A DNA stretch of 64,000 nucleotides. Origin: CAYMSF01 sp964392985. Its GTDB lineage: Bacteria > Verrucomicrobiota > Lentisphaeria > Victivallales > Victivallaceae. The stretch is taken from assembly GCA_964392985.1 (NCBI GenBank), contig CAYMSF010000008.1:23124-87123 (forward strand), written 5' to 3'. The notes below the pieces were generated by a model. It worked only from the letters and a program-made list of their open reading frames with translations, was not told where the DNA came from and searched no databases. Shown in pieces: positions 19,132 to 27,910 of this stretch. Each line of letters begins with the position of its first letter. The stretch's first letter is position 1. The position numbers and the translations under genes were made by a program.

Positions 19132-19542
19132 ATGAAAAAGCGGCGCATAATGACCGGAGCGATTGACCAGATCAATATGACTCCATTGATTGATATCACC
19201 TTCTTTCTGCTGGTTATCTTTCTGATTACCATGCCGATTATCGAATTCAGCACCTCGGTGACGCCGCCGCAGTTGAATGCCAAACCGCTGCCGGAGGAAA
19301 ATAAATCGGTTTCCATCGACAAAGAGGGCAATATCGTTTACGAAAAACGAATCATTTCCACCGAACAACTGGTCGAGGAACTGCGCAAATTGAAAATGAT
19401 GGATGCCAAAATAACCCTGCTGCTGCGTGCAGATGGCAGTCGCCCCTACAAAGAAGTTATTTCGCTGATGCGCACCATTAAAAATTCCGGTTTCCAGAAT
19501 ATATCACTCGTCACCCAGGCTGAGGCAAAGGGAGGCAAGTAA
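19132..19542 (+). CDS. exbD: ExbD/TolR biopolymer transport protein
   Basis: 136 residues from ATG 19132 (GGGGAG about 8 bases before it; TTG 19129 is less likely). One N-terminal transmembrane helix carries the proton-accepting Asp in MTPLIDITFFLLVIFLI, followed by a periplasmic domain. Partner of the preceding ExbB. It ends 6 bases before the TonB-like gene, so the three form one operon. Confidence 0.9.
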   Translation: MKKRRIMTGAIDQINMTPLIDITFFLLVIFLITMPIIEFSTSVTPPQLNAKPLPEENKSVSIDKEGNIVYEKRIISTEQLVEELRKLKMMDAKITLLLRADGSRPYKEVISLMRTIKNSGFQNISLVTQAEAKGGK

Positions 19543-19548
19543 TTTATC

Positions 19549-20466
19549 ATGATTCCTCAGATGACCAATTCGATGTCCTCCCGTGTGACTGAAGTGCAGC
19601 CGCTTGTTTCCAAACGTGCCCGCAAACGCATTACCAAAGGCGTAATCATCGCCCACCTGATTATTATCATTACTCCGTTCCTTGCCGTTTCCATCTCGGA
19701 ATGGTTTGAACCACCGAAAATTGAAACCGTCAATATTGATTTGAAAATGCTGCCACTGAAAATTTCCGCTCGTACCAATGTTCCCGAGGGCAACCCGCCG
19801 CCGGGCGATCCAGGTCCGCCGCCACCTCCGGAACCTAATCCACCGAAAATCATGCCGGCACCGCAGGAACCAATCGTCAAGGAACCGGTCATCAACCTCC
19901 CGAAACCACCTCCGGACGAACCTAGAGTGGTCACCCCGGATATTCAGAAAATCCTGAAGAAAATAGAGAAACAGAAAGAGGAACGAGAGACCGCAAAAAA
20001 AGCACTCGACGCTCAGAAACGCGAAAAGGAAAATGCCAAAGCATTTAAACCGGCATCGGCGGCAGATATTGCTCAGTTGAATCGCGTCGGACCACCCGGC
20101 AGCGGTGGCAGCGGCAAGGGGGCTGGCACCGGCGCGCCGACAACCGGCCCGATCGGTCCCGGCGGACGCGGCACCGGCGAATTTACCGCCAGCTATGAAG
20201 ATTATCTCGGCACCTATTTAAAGCGATATTGGGAAACACCGGAAAAACGGTTGCTGAACGGCAAAAAACCGGAAGTAACGGTTCAGATCAGCATCGCCTC
20301 TGACGGACGCATCGTCGGTCACCGGATTATCCGCCCCAGCAACAATCAACTCATGGATGATTCCGTTGAACGCATCTTTTCCATCCTGCGGCAGGTTCAG
20401 GCGCCACCGGACGGAAAACCACGCGAAATCGCCTTAATTTTTGAACTCGGTCCGGACGAACAGTAA
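19549..20466 (+). CDS. TonB-like energy-transducing protein
   Basis: 305 residues: an N-terminal membrane anchor (ITKGVIIAHLIIIITPFLAV), a Pro-rich spacer (PPPGDPGPPPPPEPNPP), a charged helix with KKIEKQKEERETAKKALDAQ, a Gly-rich hinge and a C-terminal TonB/TolA fold (TVQISIASDGRIVGHRIIRP). It should span the periplasm and pass ExbBD energy to outer-membrane receptors. The mixed Pro-rich and coiled-coil spacer leaves TonB and TolA both possible. GGGAGG lies within the end of exbD, 13 bases before the ATG. Confidence 0.85.
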   Translation: MIPQMTNSMSSRVTEVQPLVSKRARKRITKGVIIAHLIIIITPFLAVSISEWFEPPKIETVNIDLKMLPLKISARTNVPEGNPPPGDPGPPPPPEPNPPKIMPAPQEPIVKEPVINLPKPPPDEPRVVTPDIQKILKKIEKQKEERETAKKALDAQKREKENAKAFKPASAADIAQLNRVGPPGSGGSGKGAGTGAPTTGPIGPGGRGTGEFTASYEDYLGTYLKRYWETPEKRLLNGKKPEVTVQISIASDGRIVGHRIIRPSNNQLMDDSVERIFSILRQVQAPPDGKPREIALIFELGPDEQ

Positions 20467-20541
20467 TTCTGTAACGGGGGTTGTGCCATTCGGCAATCCA
20501 GGTATTTTTCGTGGCAATAGAGGATTTAATTGGGTTTGGTA

Positions 20542-21951
20542 TTATACCGGTTTCAGGCGGTAGCCGCCGGGAGCATCTTCAACCACCCAGCCAAGCTGTT
20601 TAATCGCTTCGCGGAGTTCATCAGAACGCGCAAAATTCTTGTTTTTCCGTGCCTGCAAACGTTCATCGGCAAGAGCGATGACTGCGTCAGGCGCGGTCTC
20701 ACCGATTGCCTCATCCGGATTGAATACCGCAAAAATGCGGTTGAAATCACGGAATTGCGCTTTGATGATTTCAGCTCCGGCCGGAGAGAGTGTATTCGCA
20801 TCCAGTAAACGGTTGGCTTCATGCTGCAATGCAAAAACTGCGGCAATCGCCTCGGCAATATTCAAATCATCATTCAGTGCATTAGCGAAATCATTCTGAC
20901 ATTTTGCCGTAAACTGTTTAATCTCCTCTTCATTACCGTTTGCACCTGAGGCTGATTTCAGCCGGATGAACAGTTCGTTAAATTTCTTCAACACTGTACG
21001 CGCCTGTTCACAGGCGTCAAATGAAAAGTTCAATTTTTTCCGGTAGTGCGTTCCCAGCAACACCCAGCGTAATTCATTGCCACTGAATCCGCGACTGATT
21101 AAATCCCGCAAGGTGAAAAAGTTACCGGCGGATTTGGACATTTTCTCGCCATTGACAATCAAGTGATCGCAATGTAGCCAGTAGTTGACATAACGGCATC
21201 CGTTGGCAGATTCACTCTGCGCTATTTCATCTTCATGGTGCGGGAACATATTGTCGACGCCGCCAGTATGGATGTCGAATGTCTTACCGAGATATTTCAT
21301 ACTCATCGCACTGCATTCGATATGCCAGCCAGGGCGTCCTTTGCCCCAGGGACTGTCCCACCACACGTCGCCGTCATTTTCATCCCAGCTTTTCCACAGG
21401 GCAAAATCTGCAACCGCGTCTTTGGCGTATTCATCGGTTTTGATTCGAACACCGGCACGCTGGTTTTCCATATCAATTCTGGCGAGTTTACCGTATTCGG
21501 GGAATTTAGCAATTGAGAAATAGATGGAATTGTCTTCGGCACGGTAAGCGTAACCCTTATCCATCAAAGCCTGTACCAGTGCAATCATCTCAGGAATATG
21601 GTCCGTTGCGGCGGGATAAAATTCCGCCGGTTCGATTGCCAGCGTCTTTAAATCACTAAAAAATTCCTGTTTATACTTTGCCGTGAAGTCACGCAATGGT
21701 ATTCCGGCGGCGATGGAATTGCGAATCGTTTTGTCGTCAACATCAGTCAGATTCATCACTTGAACCACCCGGTAACCGGTATATTTCAAAACGCGCCTAA
21801 GCAGATCTTCAAAGATATATGCTCTGAAATTGCCGATATGGGCAAAATTATAAACCGTCGGTCCGCAAGTATAGAGTCGCGCCTCGCCGGAGGAAACCGG
21901 CGAAAAAGCTTCCAGCTTTCGTCCCATCGTATTGAAAAATTGCAACGCCAT
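20542..21951 (-). CDS. cysS: Cysteinyl-tRNA synthetase
   Basis: Attaches cysteine to tRNA-Cys. About 469 residues, normal length. The class I motifs HIGN (NFAHIGNFRAY) and KMSKS (EKMSKSAGN) and the zinc-site motifs TCGPTVYN and HIECSAMS are present, together with MFPHHEDEIAQS. GTG 21954 precedes ATG 21951; AGGG lies about 9 bases before the ATG. It is convergent with the TonB operon. The promoter is at 22073-22101. Confidence 0.96.
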   Translation of the reverse strand: MALQFFNTMGRKLEAFSPVSSGEARLYTCGPTVYNFAHIGNFRAYIFEDLLRRVLKYTGYRVVQVMNLTDVDDKTIRNSIAAGIPLRDFTAKYKQEFFSDLKTLAIEPAEFYPAATDHIPEMIALVQALMDKGYAYRAEDNSIYFSIAKFPEYGKLARIDMENQRAGVRIKTDEYAKDAVADFALWKSWDENDGDVWWDSPWGKGRPGWHIECSAMSMKYLGKTFDIHTGGVDNMFPHHEDEIAQSESANGCRYVNYWLHCDHLIVNGEKMSKSAGNFFTLRDLISRGFSGNELRWVLLGTHYRKKLNFSFDACEQARTVLKKFNELFIRLKSASGANGNEEEIKQFTAKCQNDFANALNDDLNIAEAIAAVFALQHEANRLLDANTLSPAGAEIIKAQFRDFNRIFAVFNPDEAIGETAPDAVIALADERLQARKNKNFARSDELREAIKQLGWVVEDAPGGYRLKPV

Positions 21952-22072
21952 CACACTATCCCTATGGCCGGCATCCCGGCATTATCCCAACGGTTACACT
22001 TGAACCTTTTCTGCTCTGTAATAATACCGCAGACTCCGATATTATTTATGAAATTCAAAAAAACCAGTGTAA

Positions 22073-22101
22073 AATCTATCACCATTTGTCCCAAAAATCA
22101 A
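22073..22101 (-). promoter_or_regulatory. Promoter for cysS
   Basis: On the minus strand TTGATT (22096-22101), 17 bases, TAGATT (22073-22078), about 120 bases before the cysS start. The rest of the 359-bp divergent region 21952-22310 holds only the waaG promoter and nothing else I can recognise. Confidence 0.5.
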
Positions 22102-22273
22102 GCAGGAAGCGGCGATTATCAGTTACCCGTACCGCGCCGTGCTGATTTTTGCACGTTTTCGTGATTTACGGTTGAATCTCGCCGTTTGGCGGTGTAATTT
22201 TTCGTTCAGTAACACCGTTTTGCACCACAGTAATATTATATATCATTGATTAATTTGTTCTATTCTTGACTTT

Positions 22274-22301
22274 TTGACAGTAACAATAAACAAGGTATAA
22301 A
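22274..22301 (+). promoter_or_regulatory. Promoter for the waaG-like gene
   Basis: TTGACA (22274-22279), 16-base spacer, TATAAA (22296-22301). The -10 box ends only 9 bases before the ATG, so the transcript would have a leader of a few bases at most. Confidence 0.6.
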
Positions 22302-22310
22302 AGAATAATT

Positions 22311-23432
22311 ATGAAATTGGCTTTTTGCATCTTCAACTATTTCCCTTTCGGCGGATTGCAGGGAGATTTTTTGCGGATTGCACTGGAATGCCGGAAACGC
22401 GGCCATGACATCACCGTTTATACCCGCTCATGGCATGGCGATATTCCAGATGGATTCAAGGTAATTACCATCAATGTTTCAGCGTTGACCAACCACGGCA
22501 AAGCCAAAGCTTTCGCCGGCAAAGTAAAGATACTTTTAAACGCTTCTCCGGCAGATTGCGTCATCGGATTCAACCGTATACCGGGACTTGACATCTATTT
22601 TGCCGGCGATAACTGCCTCGCGGAAACATTTCAAGGCAAATCACGACTGAAGCGTCTCTTAAATCCGCGATACTCCGCCTACCTAGGCCTGGAACAAGCG
22701 GTATTCGCTCCGGGTAGTAAAACAAAAATATTACTGATTACTGAACGACAACGCCACGACTTTATTAAACACTACAGGACGGAGGAAACGCGTTTTCACC
22801 TGCTCCCTCCGGGAATTCCGGCAGATCGCCATCGACCGCCGGATGCGGATGCAATCAGACAGCAGGTTAGAACTGCGATGCATGTCGCAGAAGATACCAA
22901 AGTTTTAATTCAAGTTGGTTCAGGTTTCAAGACCAAGGGCGTATCGCGTTCAATTCACGCCGTCGCAGCCTTGCCGGAAACTATTCGCAAAAAGACGATT
23001 TTCTGGATTGTCGGCAGTGATAACCCCAAACGGTTTATTGAACAGGCACGGCAAATGAATATTGCAGAACGGATTATCTTTACCGGCGGCAGCGATGATG
23101 TACCGCAATTATTGCTGGCCGCGGATTTAATGCTTCATCCGGCAATCAATGAAGCCGCCGGAAATGCCCTGCTCGAAGCACTCGCATCCGGATTACCGGT
23201 AATCTGCTCCGCCACATGCGGTTACTCCGGTTATATTGAACAGGCCAATGCCGGCGCAGTCATTCCGGAACCATTCTCTCAGGAGCGGATGAATGCCACT
23301 TTGAACTCAATGTTGGCCGGCGGCAGATTGCCTGAATACGGCAATAACGGTTATAAGTTCGCCGGCAAAACAGATTTATACAGTCGGGCTTCCGTTGCCG
23401 CAGATATTATTTTGAATAATGCTAAATCATGA
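22311..23432 (+). CDS. waaG: LPS core glucosyltransferase, WaaG/RfaG-like (GT4)
   Basis: 373-residue GT-B enzyme. It matches WaaG strikingly at the start (AFCIFNYFPFGGLQGDFLRIA) and in GFNRIPGLDIYFAGDN, LLPPGI and the EX7E region (NEAAGNALLEALASGLPV). WaaG transfers glucose from UDP-glucose to the inner core heptose of lipopolysaccharide at the cytoplasmic face. This implies an LPS outer membrane with core sugars. The ATG lies almost at the predicted transcription start, and there is no clear Shine-Dalgarno. It overlaps the MFS gene by 4 bases. Confidence 0.9.
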   Translation: MKLAFCIFNYFPFGGLQGDFLRIALECRKRGHDITVYTRSWHGDIPDGFKVITINVSALTNHGKAKAFAGKVKILLNASPADCVIGFNRIPGLDIYFAGDNCLAETFQGKSRLKRLLNPRYSAYLGLEQAVFAPGSKTKILLITERQRHDFIKHYRTEETRFHLLPPGIPADRHRPPDADAIRQQVRTAMHVAEDTKVLIQVGSGFKTKGVSRSIHAVAALPETIRKKTIFWIVGSDNPKRFIEQARQMNIAERIIFTGGSDDVPQLLLAADLMLHPAINEAAGNALLEALASGLPVICSATCGYSGYIEQANAGAVIPEPFSQERMNATLNSMLAGGRLPEYGNNGYKFAGKTDLYSRASVAADIILNNAKS

Positions 23433-24640
23433 TTGCTCAAACTTCGAGTAAAATGGAGAAAATCGCCGAATTCCTCGGCATCAAACGGAATATCTCCGGC
23501 CTGCTGGCAATGGTTGTCCTCGTCGGCATCGGTGAAAAAATGGCGGAACGCTTTCTGCCCTTGTACCTGTTGGCGCTCGGCGGTATGGCATTCCTGCCAG
23601 GGTTGTTGAATGCCCTCGACAATCTGCTCTCGGCGCTATATTCACTTCCAGGGGCATGGTTGACTGACCGCTATGGCAGCAAACGCGCTCTGCTGATTTT
23701 CGATCTGCTCGCCATGTTCGGTTTTTTGATTGTCGTTGCTATTCCAAGCTGGACTGCGGTCTTTATCGGTTCACTGTTTTTTCTCTCCTGGACGGCAATA
23801 TCCCTGCCGGCGACAATGGAACTCGTCGCCAAATCACTCCCGAAAAATAAACGGACAATGGGCGTATCAATACATTCACTGGTACGGCGTATTCCCATGG
23901 CGCTGGGACCGGTACTTGGCGGAATTATGATTGACCGGTACGGTGTTGAAACCGGCGTAAGAATCTCCTTTATCTGCGCATTGGTACTCGCCGCAGTTGC
24001 CGCCGTTCTTCAGCAATGGCTCATCGCCGACGATACCCGAAAAAACACCACAAGAGAACATCCTTTCGCCATGGCATACGCCATGATGCGGATGATGAGT
24101 CCGAAACTTAAAAATCTCCTCGTTTCTGATATTCTAATCCGTTTTTGTGAACAAATTCCCTACGCTTACATGGCAATATGGGCAATGCAAAACGCCCAGG
24201 GCGCGAAAGTCAACGGTTTCGAATTCGGAATTCTCACCACCATTGAAATGGCCGTTGCCATCGCAGTATATATCCCTGTCGCCTGGCTCGCCGACCGTGG
24301 CGGTAAAAAACCTTTCGTCCTTGCCACGTTTGTCTTCTTCACCATCTTCCCGCTCGTGCTGTTATTCAGCACCAGTTTCTGGCTGTTGGCTGTCGCCTTT
24401 GTCGTAAGGGGATTAAAAGAATTCGGCGAACCTACCCGCAAGACACTCATCATGGATTTGGCGCCGGAAGACCGCAAAGCCGCCATGTTCGGGGCATATT
24501 ATCTTTTTCGTGATGTAATCGTATCATTCGGCGCGGGACTCGGGGCGTGGCTGTGGATGATTTCACCTGCCGCCAACTTCCTGACCGCCTGCGCTTTCGG
24601 TATCGCCGGCACACTCTGGTTTGCGTTCGACCGGAAATAA
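23429..24640 (+). CDS. MFS transporter
   Basis: 403 residues with about 12 hydrophobic helices. The MFS loop motif is seen in WLTDRYGSKRALLIFD, and a second copy in WLADRGGKKPF opens the C-terminal half. The substrate is unknown. It starts at the ATGA overlap with waaG, so it is co-expressed; ATG 23453 is an alternative start. An envelope-precursor or drug exporter are both possible. Its last 142 bases overlap the convergent ogt gene. Confidence 0.85.
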   Translation: MIAQTSSKMEKIAEFLGIKRNISGLLAMVVLVGIGEKMAERFLPLYLLALGGMAFLPGLLNALDNLLSALYSLPGAWLTDRYGSKRALLIFDLLAMFGFLIVVAIPSWTAVFIGSLFFLSWTAISLPATMELVAKSLPKNKRTMGVSIHSLVRRIPMALGPVLGGIMIDRYGVETGVRISFICALVLAAVAAVLQQWLIADDTRKNTTREHPFAMAYAMMRMMSPKLKNLLVSDILIRFCEQIPYAYMAIWAMQNAQGAKVNGFEFGILTTIEMAVAIAVYIPVAWLADRGGKKPFVLATFVFFTIFPLVLLFSTSFWLLAVAFVVRGLKEFGEPTRKTLIMDLAPEDRKAAMFGAYYLFRDVIVSFGAGLGAWLWMISPAANFLTACAFGIAGTLWFAFDRK

Positions 24641-25107
24641 ACGCCCTCATTCTGCAGTAAACGCAGTTTCAACTCAACTGCGACGCACTGACCGGTATCA
24701 CCCGTGAAACCGCCAATCTCACCATCCTTTTTCACAACACGATGACAGGGGAAGAATAATGGAAAGGGATTGTGTCGCAACACATTGCCAACCGCACGCG
24801 CACCCCCGGGACACCCGCAAAGTTCCGCCAGCCGAGCGTAACTGACCACCGTACCCCGCGCCACATCCCGCAATGTTAATAATACCCGGCGCGAAAAATC
24901 CGTCAAGCCGGATAAATCCAGAACATCAACCGGCAACGCCACATCTTCTCCCTGACAATACCGTTCCAGCAACAGCAAAATATTTTCGACTGCCGTTCCC
25001 GCCTCAGGTTTCTGCCCGAAACTCTGCAACTGCAACTCAACAATCTTCAGTTCAGACGATTCCCGGCAGACAATAGTGCAATGTTGTCCCAAAGTATAAC
25101 TAATCAT
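24499..25107 (-). CDS. ogt: O6-methylguanine-DNA methyltransferase with C-terminal extension
   Basis: Removes alkyl groups from O6-guanine onto its own cysteine. The family core is present: GTVVSYARLAELCG, ARAVGNVLRHNP, and the active site PCHRVVKKDGEIGGFTG. The recognisable domain ends near LRLLQNEGV. About 46 further residues, polar and low in complexity, run antisense into the MFS gene. This tail may be a stop-codon loss and is unlikely to be functional. No clear Shine-Dalgarno. Confidence 0.88.
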   Translation of the reverse strand: MISYTLGQHCTIVCRESSELKIVELQLQSFGQKPEAGTAVENILLLLERYCQGEDVALPVDVLDLSGLTDFSRRVLLTLRDVARGTVVSYARLAELCGCPGGARAVGNVLRHNPFPLFFPCHRVVKKDGEIGGFTGDTGQCVAVELKLRLLQNEGVYFRSNANQSVPAIPKAQAVRKLAAGEIIHSHAPSPAPNDTITSRKR

Positions 25108-25221
25108 AAATACAAGCTGGTTACGACCTGCGGTGTTATTATTAATACATCTTTAACTTTAAAATACCGTCACAATAATGATATTTCAACGCTATTGATG
25201 GAGGGCCAGGTATGAATTGTG

Positions 25222-26031
25222 CTAAAAGCTGTCCACTGGAACGAATTTCGCCGGTGTGCCATATTGGTTCATGCCAATACCGGGACCATAAGCATCCGGC
25301 TTGACAACCTGCTGTACCGGCACTACCTGGACAAAGCTCTGACTGTCAGAACTATCTGCAGGAACGGCTTTCACCGGAGTGCCATATTGATTCATGCCAA
25401 TACCTGGACCATAGGCATCCGGTTTGACAATCTGCTGTATAGGCACCACCGGTGCATAGGTCTGACCATCATAACTGCTGGAACGATTCTGACTTACCGC
25501 CGGAGCAGTATAACTGTCGCTAATACTTGAGGTAAAGGCTGAAGTTGACACTACCGGTTTTACATCAAGCGCAGCAGACGCTGTATTTGAACTCGACAGA
25601 GATTCGTTATTGTCAGTAGATAAAGTAGATACAGCAGACACGGTAGATACTGCCGGCATGGATATTAACGGCGGGTGTTCTTTTTCCAGCTTCAATATCG
25701 CATTATATATGTCCTGTTGAGACGTGATAATTTTATTTTCACTTTGAACCGGACTTGTGGTCGGATTTATTTCAGTCGCCTCCTCGTCAACGGGTATAAC
25801 TTCTTTCAGTTTCAACGGTACATACTTGAACGGTTCCGGCTTAACCAGCTCCGGCAGTTTTACCGGAACAACCCGGTCAGTACAGGAAGTTTGCCATGCC
25901 GGTTTTTCTGTCTGATTTATAACCTTGCCGTCATCCGCGATTAAAGTTAAAATCAGAAACATTCCACTTATTATCCCGCCGACAACTAAAACAACCCGGA
26001 CAGCCTCATCATATTTTTGATATTTTTCCAT
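25222..26031 (-). CDS. Membrane-anchored repeat protein, unknown
   Basis: 269 residues: one N-terminal transmembrane helix (VVLVVGGIISGMFLILTLI), a Pro/Lys-rich linker, a Ser/Thr/Val-rich middle, and two C-terminal copies of a 41-residue repeat containing KPDAYGPGIGMNQYGTP. At DNA level the copies start at 25246 and 25369 (period 123 bases) and are nearly identical, so the duplication is recent. GGTGG precedes the ATG. The upstream repeat-protein gene ends 13 bases away on the same strand. I recognise no family; a cell-surface or envelope role is inference. Confidence 0.65.
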   Translation of the reverse strand: MEKYQKYDEAVRVVLVVGGIISGMFLILTLIADDGKVINQTEKPAWQTSCTDRVVPVKLPELVKPEPFKYVPLKLKEVIPVDEEATEINPTTSPVQSENKIITSQQDIYNAILKLEKEHPPLISMPAVSTVSAVSTLSTDNNESLSSSNTASAALDVKPVVSTSAFTSSISDSYTAPAVSQNRSSSYDGQTYAPVVPIQQIVKPDAYGPGIGMNQYGTPVKAVPADSSDSQSFVQVVPVQQVVKPDAYGPGIGMNQYGTPAKFVPVDSF

Positions 26032-26044
26032 TTTCCACCCCCTG

Positions 26045-26440
26045 TTATTTTTTAAAGAAGAAGAAGAATATAATTACATCACGCTTACTCATTCCCGAAA
26101 ATGTGGCATATACAGTACCGTCTAAACCATATATCGTATTGCTACTGATACTGCCAATTTGCGAACCGTCAGAACCGTATATACTGCTACCGCTGACATT
26201 ACCGATTGCATATCCATAAGAACCATAGATATTACCGCTATCGTCAATACAGCCAATTCTTCCACCCGATGTTCCGTATAGGTTACCGCTATCGTCAATG
26301 CTTCCAATACTACTGCCACTGCGACCGTAAAAGTTATTGCCACTAACAGAACCCATCAAACTACCATCGGCAGAATAAATATTTGCATACGCCATAACCG
26401 ACAGAAACGCACAAACGATAAAGACCAATAGTTTTTTCAT
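26045..26440 (-). CDS. Secreted Gly/Ser-rich short-repeat protein, unknown
   Basis: 131 residues with a clear signal peptide (LLVFIVCAFLSVMAYA). Five tandem repeats of 16-17 residues follow, consensus xxIGxIddSGNxYGxxG (for example SSIGSIDDSGNLYGTSG). Such repeats usually build a beta-solenoid or surface fibre. The C-terminus is odd: VIIFFFFFKK, with five Phe encoded by a TTC run, giving a hydrophobic tail ending in two lysines that could anchor the protein in a membrane. AAAGGG lies 4 bases before the ATG. Forms a unit with the downstream repeat protein. Confidence 0.7.
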   Translation of the reverse strand: MKKLLVFIVCAFLSVMAYANIYSADGSLMGSVSGNNFYGRSGSSIGSIDDSGNLYGTSGGRIGCIDDSGNIYGSYGYAIGNVSGSSIYGSDGSQIGSISSNTIYGLDGTVYATFSGMSKRDVIIFFFFFKK

Positions 26441-26578
26441 TTTACCCTTTTCCCTTTGTTTCCATTAATAAACACTCCTCTCCACGACATCCACGTCAAA
26501 ACCACGACCGTAAATAATCGTTTCCTTTTTGCATCCTTCCTTGATGTTATCATGCTCCTGCCATATATAATAACATCA

Positions 26579-26605
26579 GCACAAGGACGTTTTGTGTCCC
26601 TGTGC
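26579..26605. other. Hairpin between the nuclease and repeat-protein genes
   Basis: GCACAAGGAC (26579-26588) pairs with GTCCCTGTGC (26596-26605) with one mismatch and a 7-base loop. It lies in the 265-bp gap. It could end the nuclease transcript, but no T tract follows on the minus strand. No other signal is clear in this gap. Confidence 0.35.
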
Positions 26606-26705
26606 GCAAGATAACGATTTTTTTTGAGGTTTTTCTTTGTCGGGGTGGTTTCCCGGGATGAATGCTGGGATTAGCCCTGGCGATTTTCAGCAATAATTTT
26701 CAGTG

Positions 26706-27635
26706 TTACGTAGCGTAGTTAGTTGCGAGATCAGTTGTAGCGCAAAAAGCTTTTATTTTATTGCCGAGTATGTCATCGAGGTCATTTTTATCTTCTGGAT
26801 AAAGCGAGATAAGTCGTTTGCCTTCCTGTTGATAGAGTTTCTGCTTCATCAACATACCAATCTTGTAGTCAATCGTATCCATCCCCCAATATTCGATATA
26901 AACATCAAACTCAGGCAGATAAAAATCCGGACGCACCGAATATCCCTGAATAATCTTTATACGCTCATCGTACCGATAGGTGATATTGTTATTGGACAGC
27001 CATTCCGCAATCAACCGCTCACCGTCCGACTGCACCAGAGTACCGTCTTTGGCGCGAATAGTCTTATTTAATTCAATTTGCGTATCAAAATTGCGCCGGC
27101 GCAAATAAATTTCATCCAGACATTTATCGCAGTATGGCCGGTCAAAAGCTTTGCGTGAACGTGCAAATTCATCCGCATCTACGCGAACTCCACAACGCTG
27201 GCACGTATGAACCGCTTGCTCCTCTGCGATACGCAATGACTCCTTGATGACTTCAACCGCTATTTTCGCGTCCCGCCGGTTGTATTCTGTCTCCGTTTCA
27301 TTTCCGGCAATATCACAAATATCCTGCAAAGCGCTCCCGGTTGCCGTTCCGTATGCTTTCAACGCCTTTACTGCATACTGGCGCACCTGCGGATGCGGGT
27401 CACGCAGACGAACTGTCAAACCATTTACTGCCATTGCCGGGTCTGCAAATGATACCAATTTCCCGACGGCTGAAACGGCAAGCCGCCGCACCTGCGCTGA
27501 CGATGAATTCATCAACTCCAGCAGTTCCGGCAATGCACCGCCGTTTCCGCTATTGCCGAGTTCAACTGCCCGATGCATCAAAGGTTTTTCATATTGAGAG
27601 TGCAAAAATAATCCTTTAAATGGAGATGCCGTCAT
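26706..27635 (-). CDS. HEAT-repeat / zinc-finger / PD-(D/E)xK nuclease fusion protein
   Basis: About 309 residues in three parts. HEAT repeats lie at roughly 20-110 (SSSAQVRRLAVSAVGKLV, DPHPQVRQYAVKALKAYG). A four-Cys finger, CQRC and CDKC, lies near 144-170. The C-terminal domain has E in SDGERLIAEW, D in RPDFYLP, E in VYIEYWG and K in MLMKQKLYQQEGKR, the layout of a PD-(D/E)xK endonuclease fold. A nucleic-acid cleaving or binding role is inference. ATG 27635 is preceded by GTG 27638 and a TGA; no Shine-Dalgarno is visible. A WYL regulator gene lies 275 bases upstream on the same strand. Confidence 0.75.
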   Translation of the reverse strand: MTASPFKGLFLHSQYEKPLMHRAVELGNSGNGGALPELLELMNSSSAQVRRLAVSAVGKLVSFADPAMAVNGLTVRLRDPHPQVRQYAVKALKAYGTATGSALQDICDIAGNETETEYNRRDAKIAVEVIKESLRIAEEQAVHTCQRCGVRVDADEFARSRKAFDRPYCDKCLDEIYLRRRNFDTQIELNKTIRAKDGTLVQSDGERLIAEWLSNNNITYRYDERIKIIQGYSVRPDFYLPEFDVYIEYWGMDTIDYKIGMLMKQKLYQQEGKRLISLYPEDKNDLDDILGNKIKAFCATTDLATNYAT

Positions 27636-27910
27636 CACGCATCAAATATTATCAAACGTGTTCAAGATTCGTAATCATAATTATCATCAAATTTTTATTT
27701 TGCAAGAAAAGCTAATCTGTTGACAAAATAAAACTGCCAATAATAGACAACATTATCAAACGCTCTTGCATAGAAACCCACGATTTTTCTTCGATATTTT
27801 TTTGTCGCTGAGATTTTCATCACGGTTATGGTTTTTTCCGTCTGGTAACTTTTAGCGTTACGCAACGTAGTAAAGTTAGCATTAAGGTTATCTTCACCAC
27901 AAATATCGTT

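Noticed and set aside
26705..27879. Short similar words GTTACGYARCGTAG at both ends of the HEAT/nuclease region
   Set aside because: Only about 13 of 15 bases match; too short to argue for element borders.
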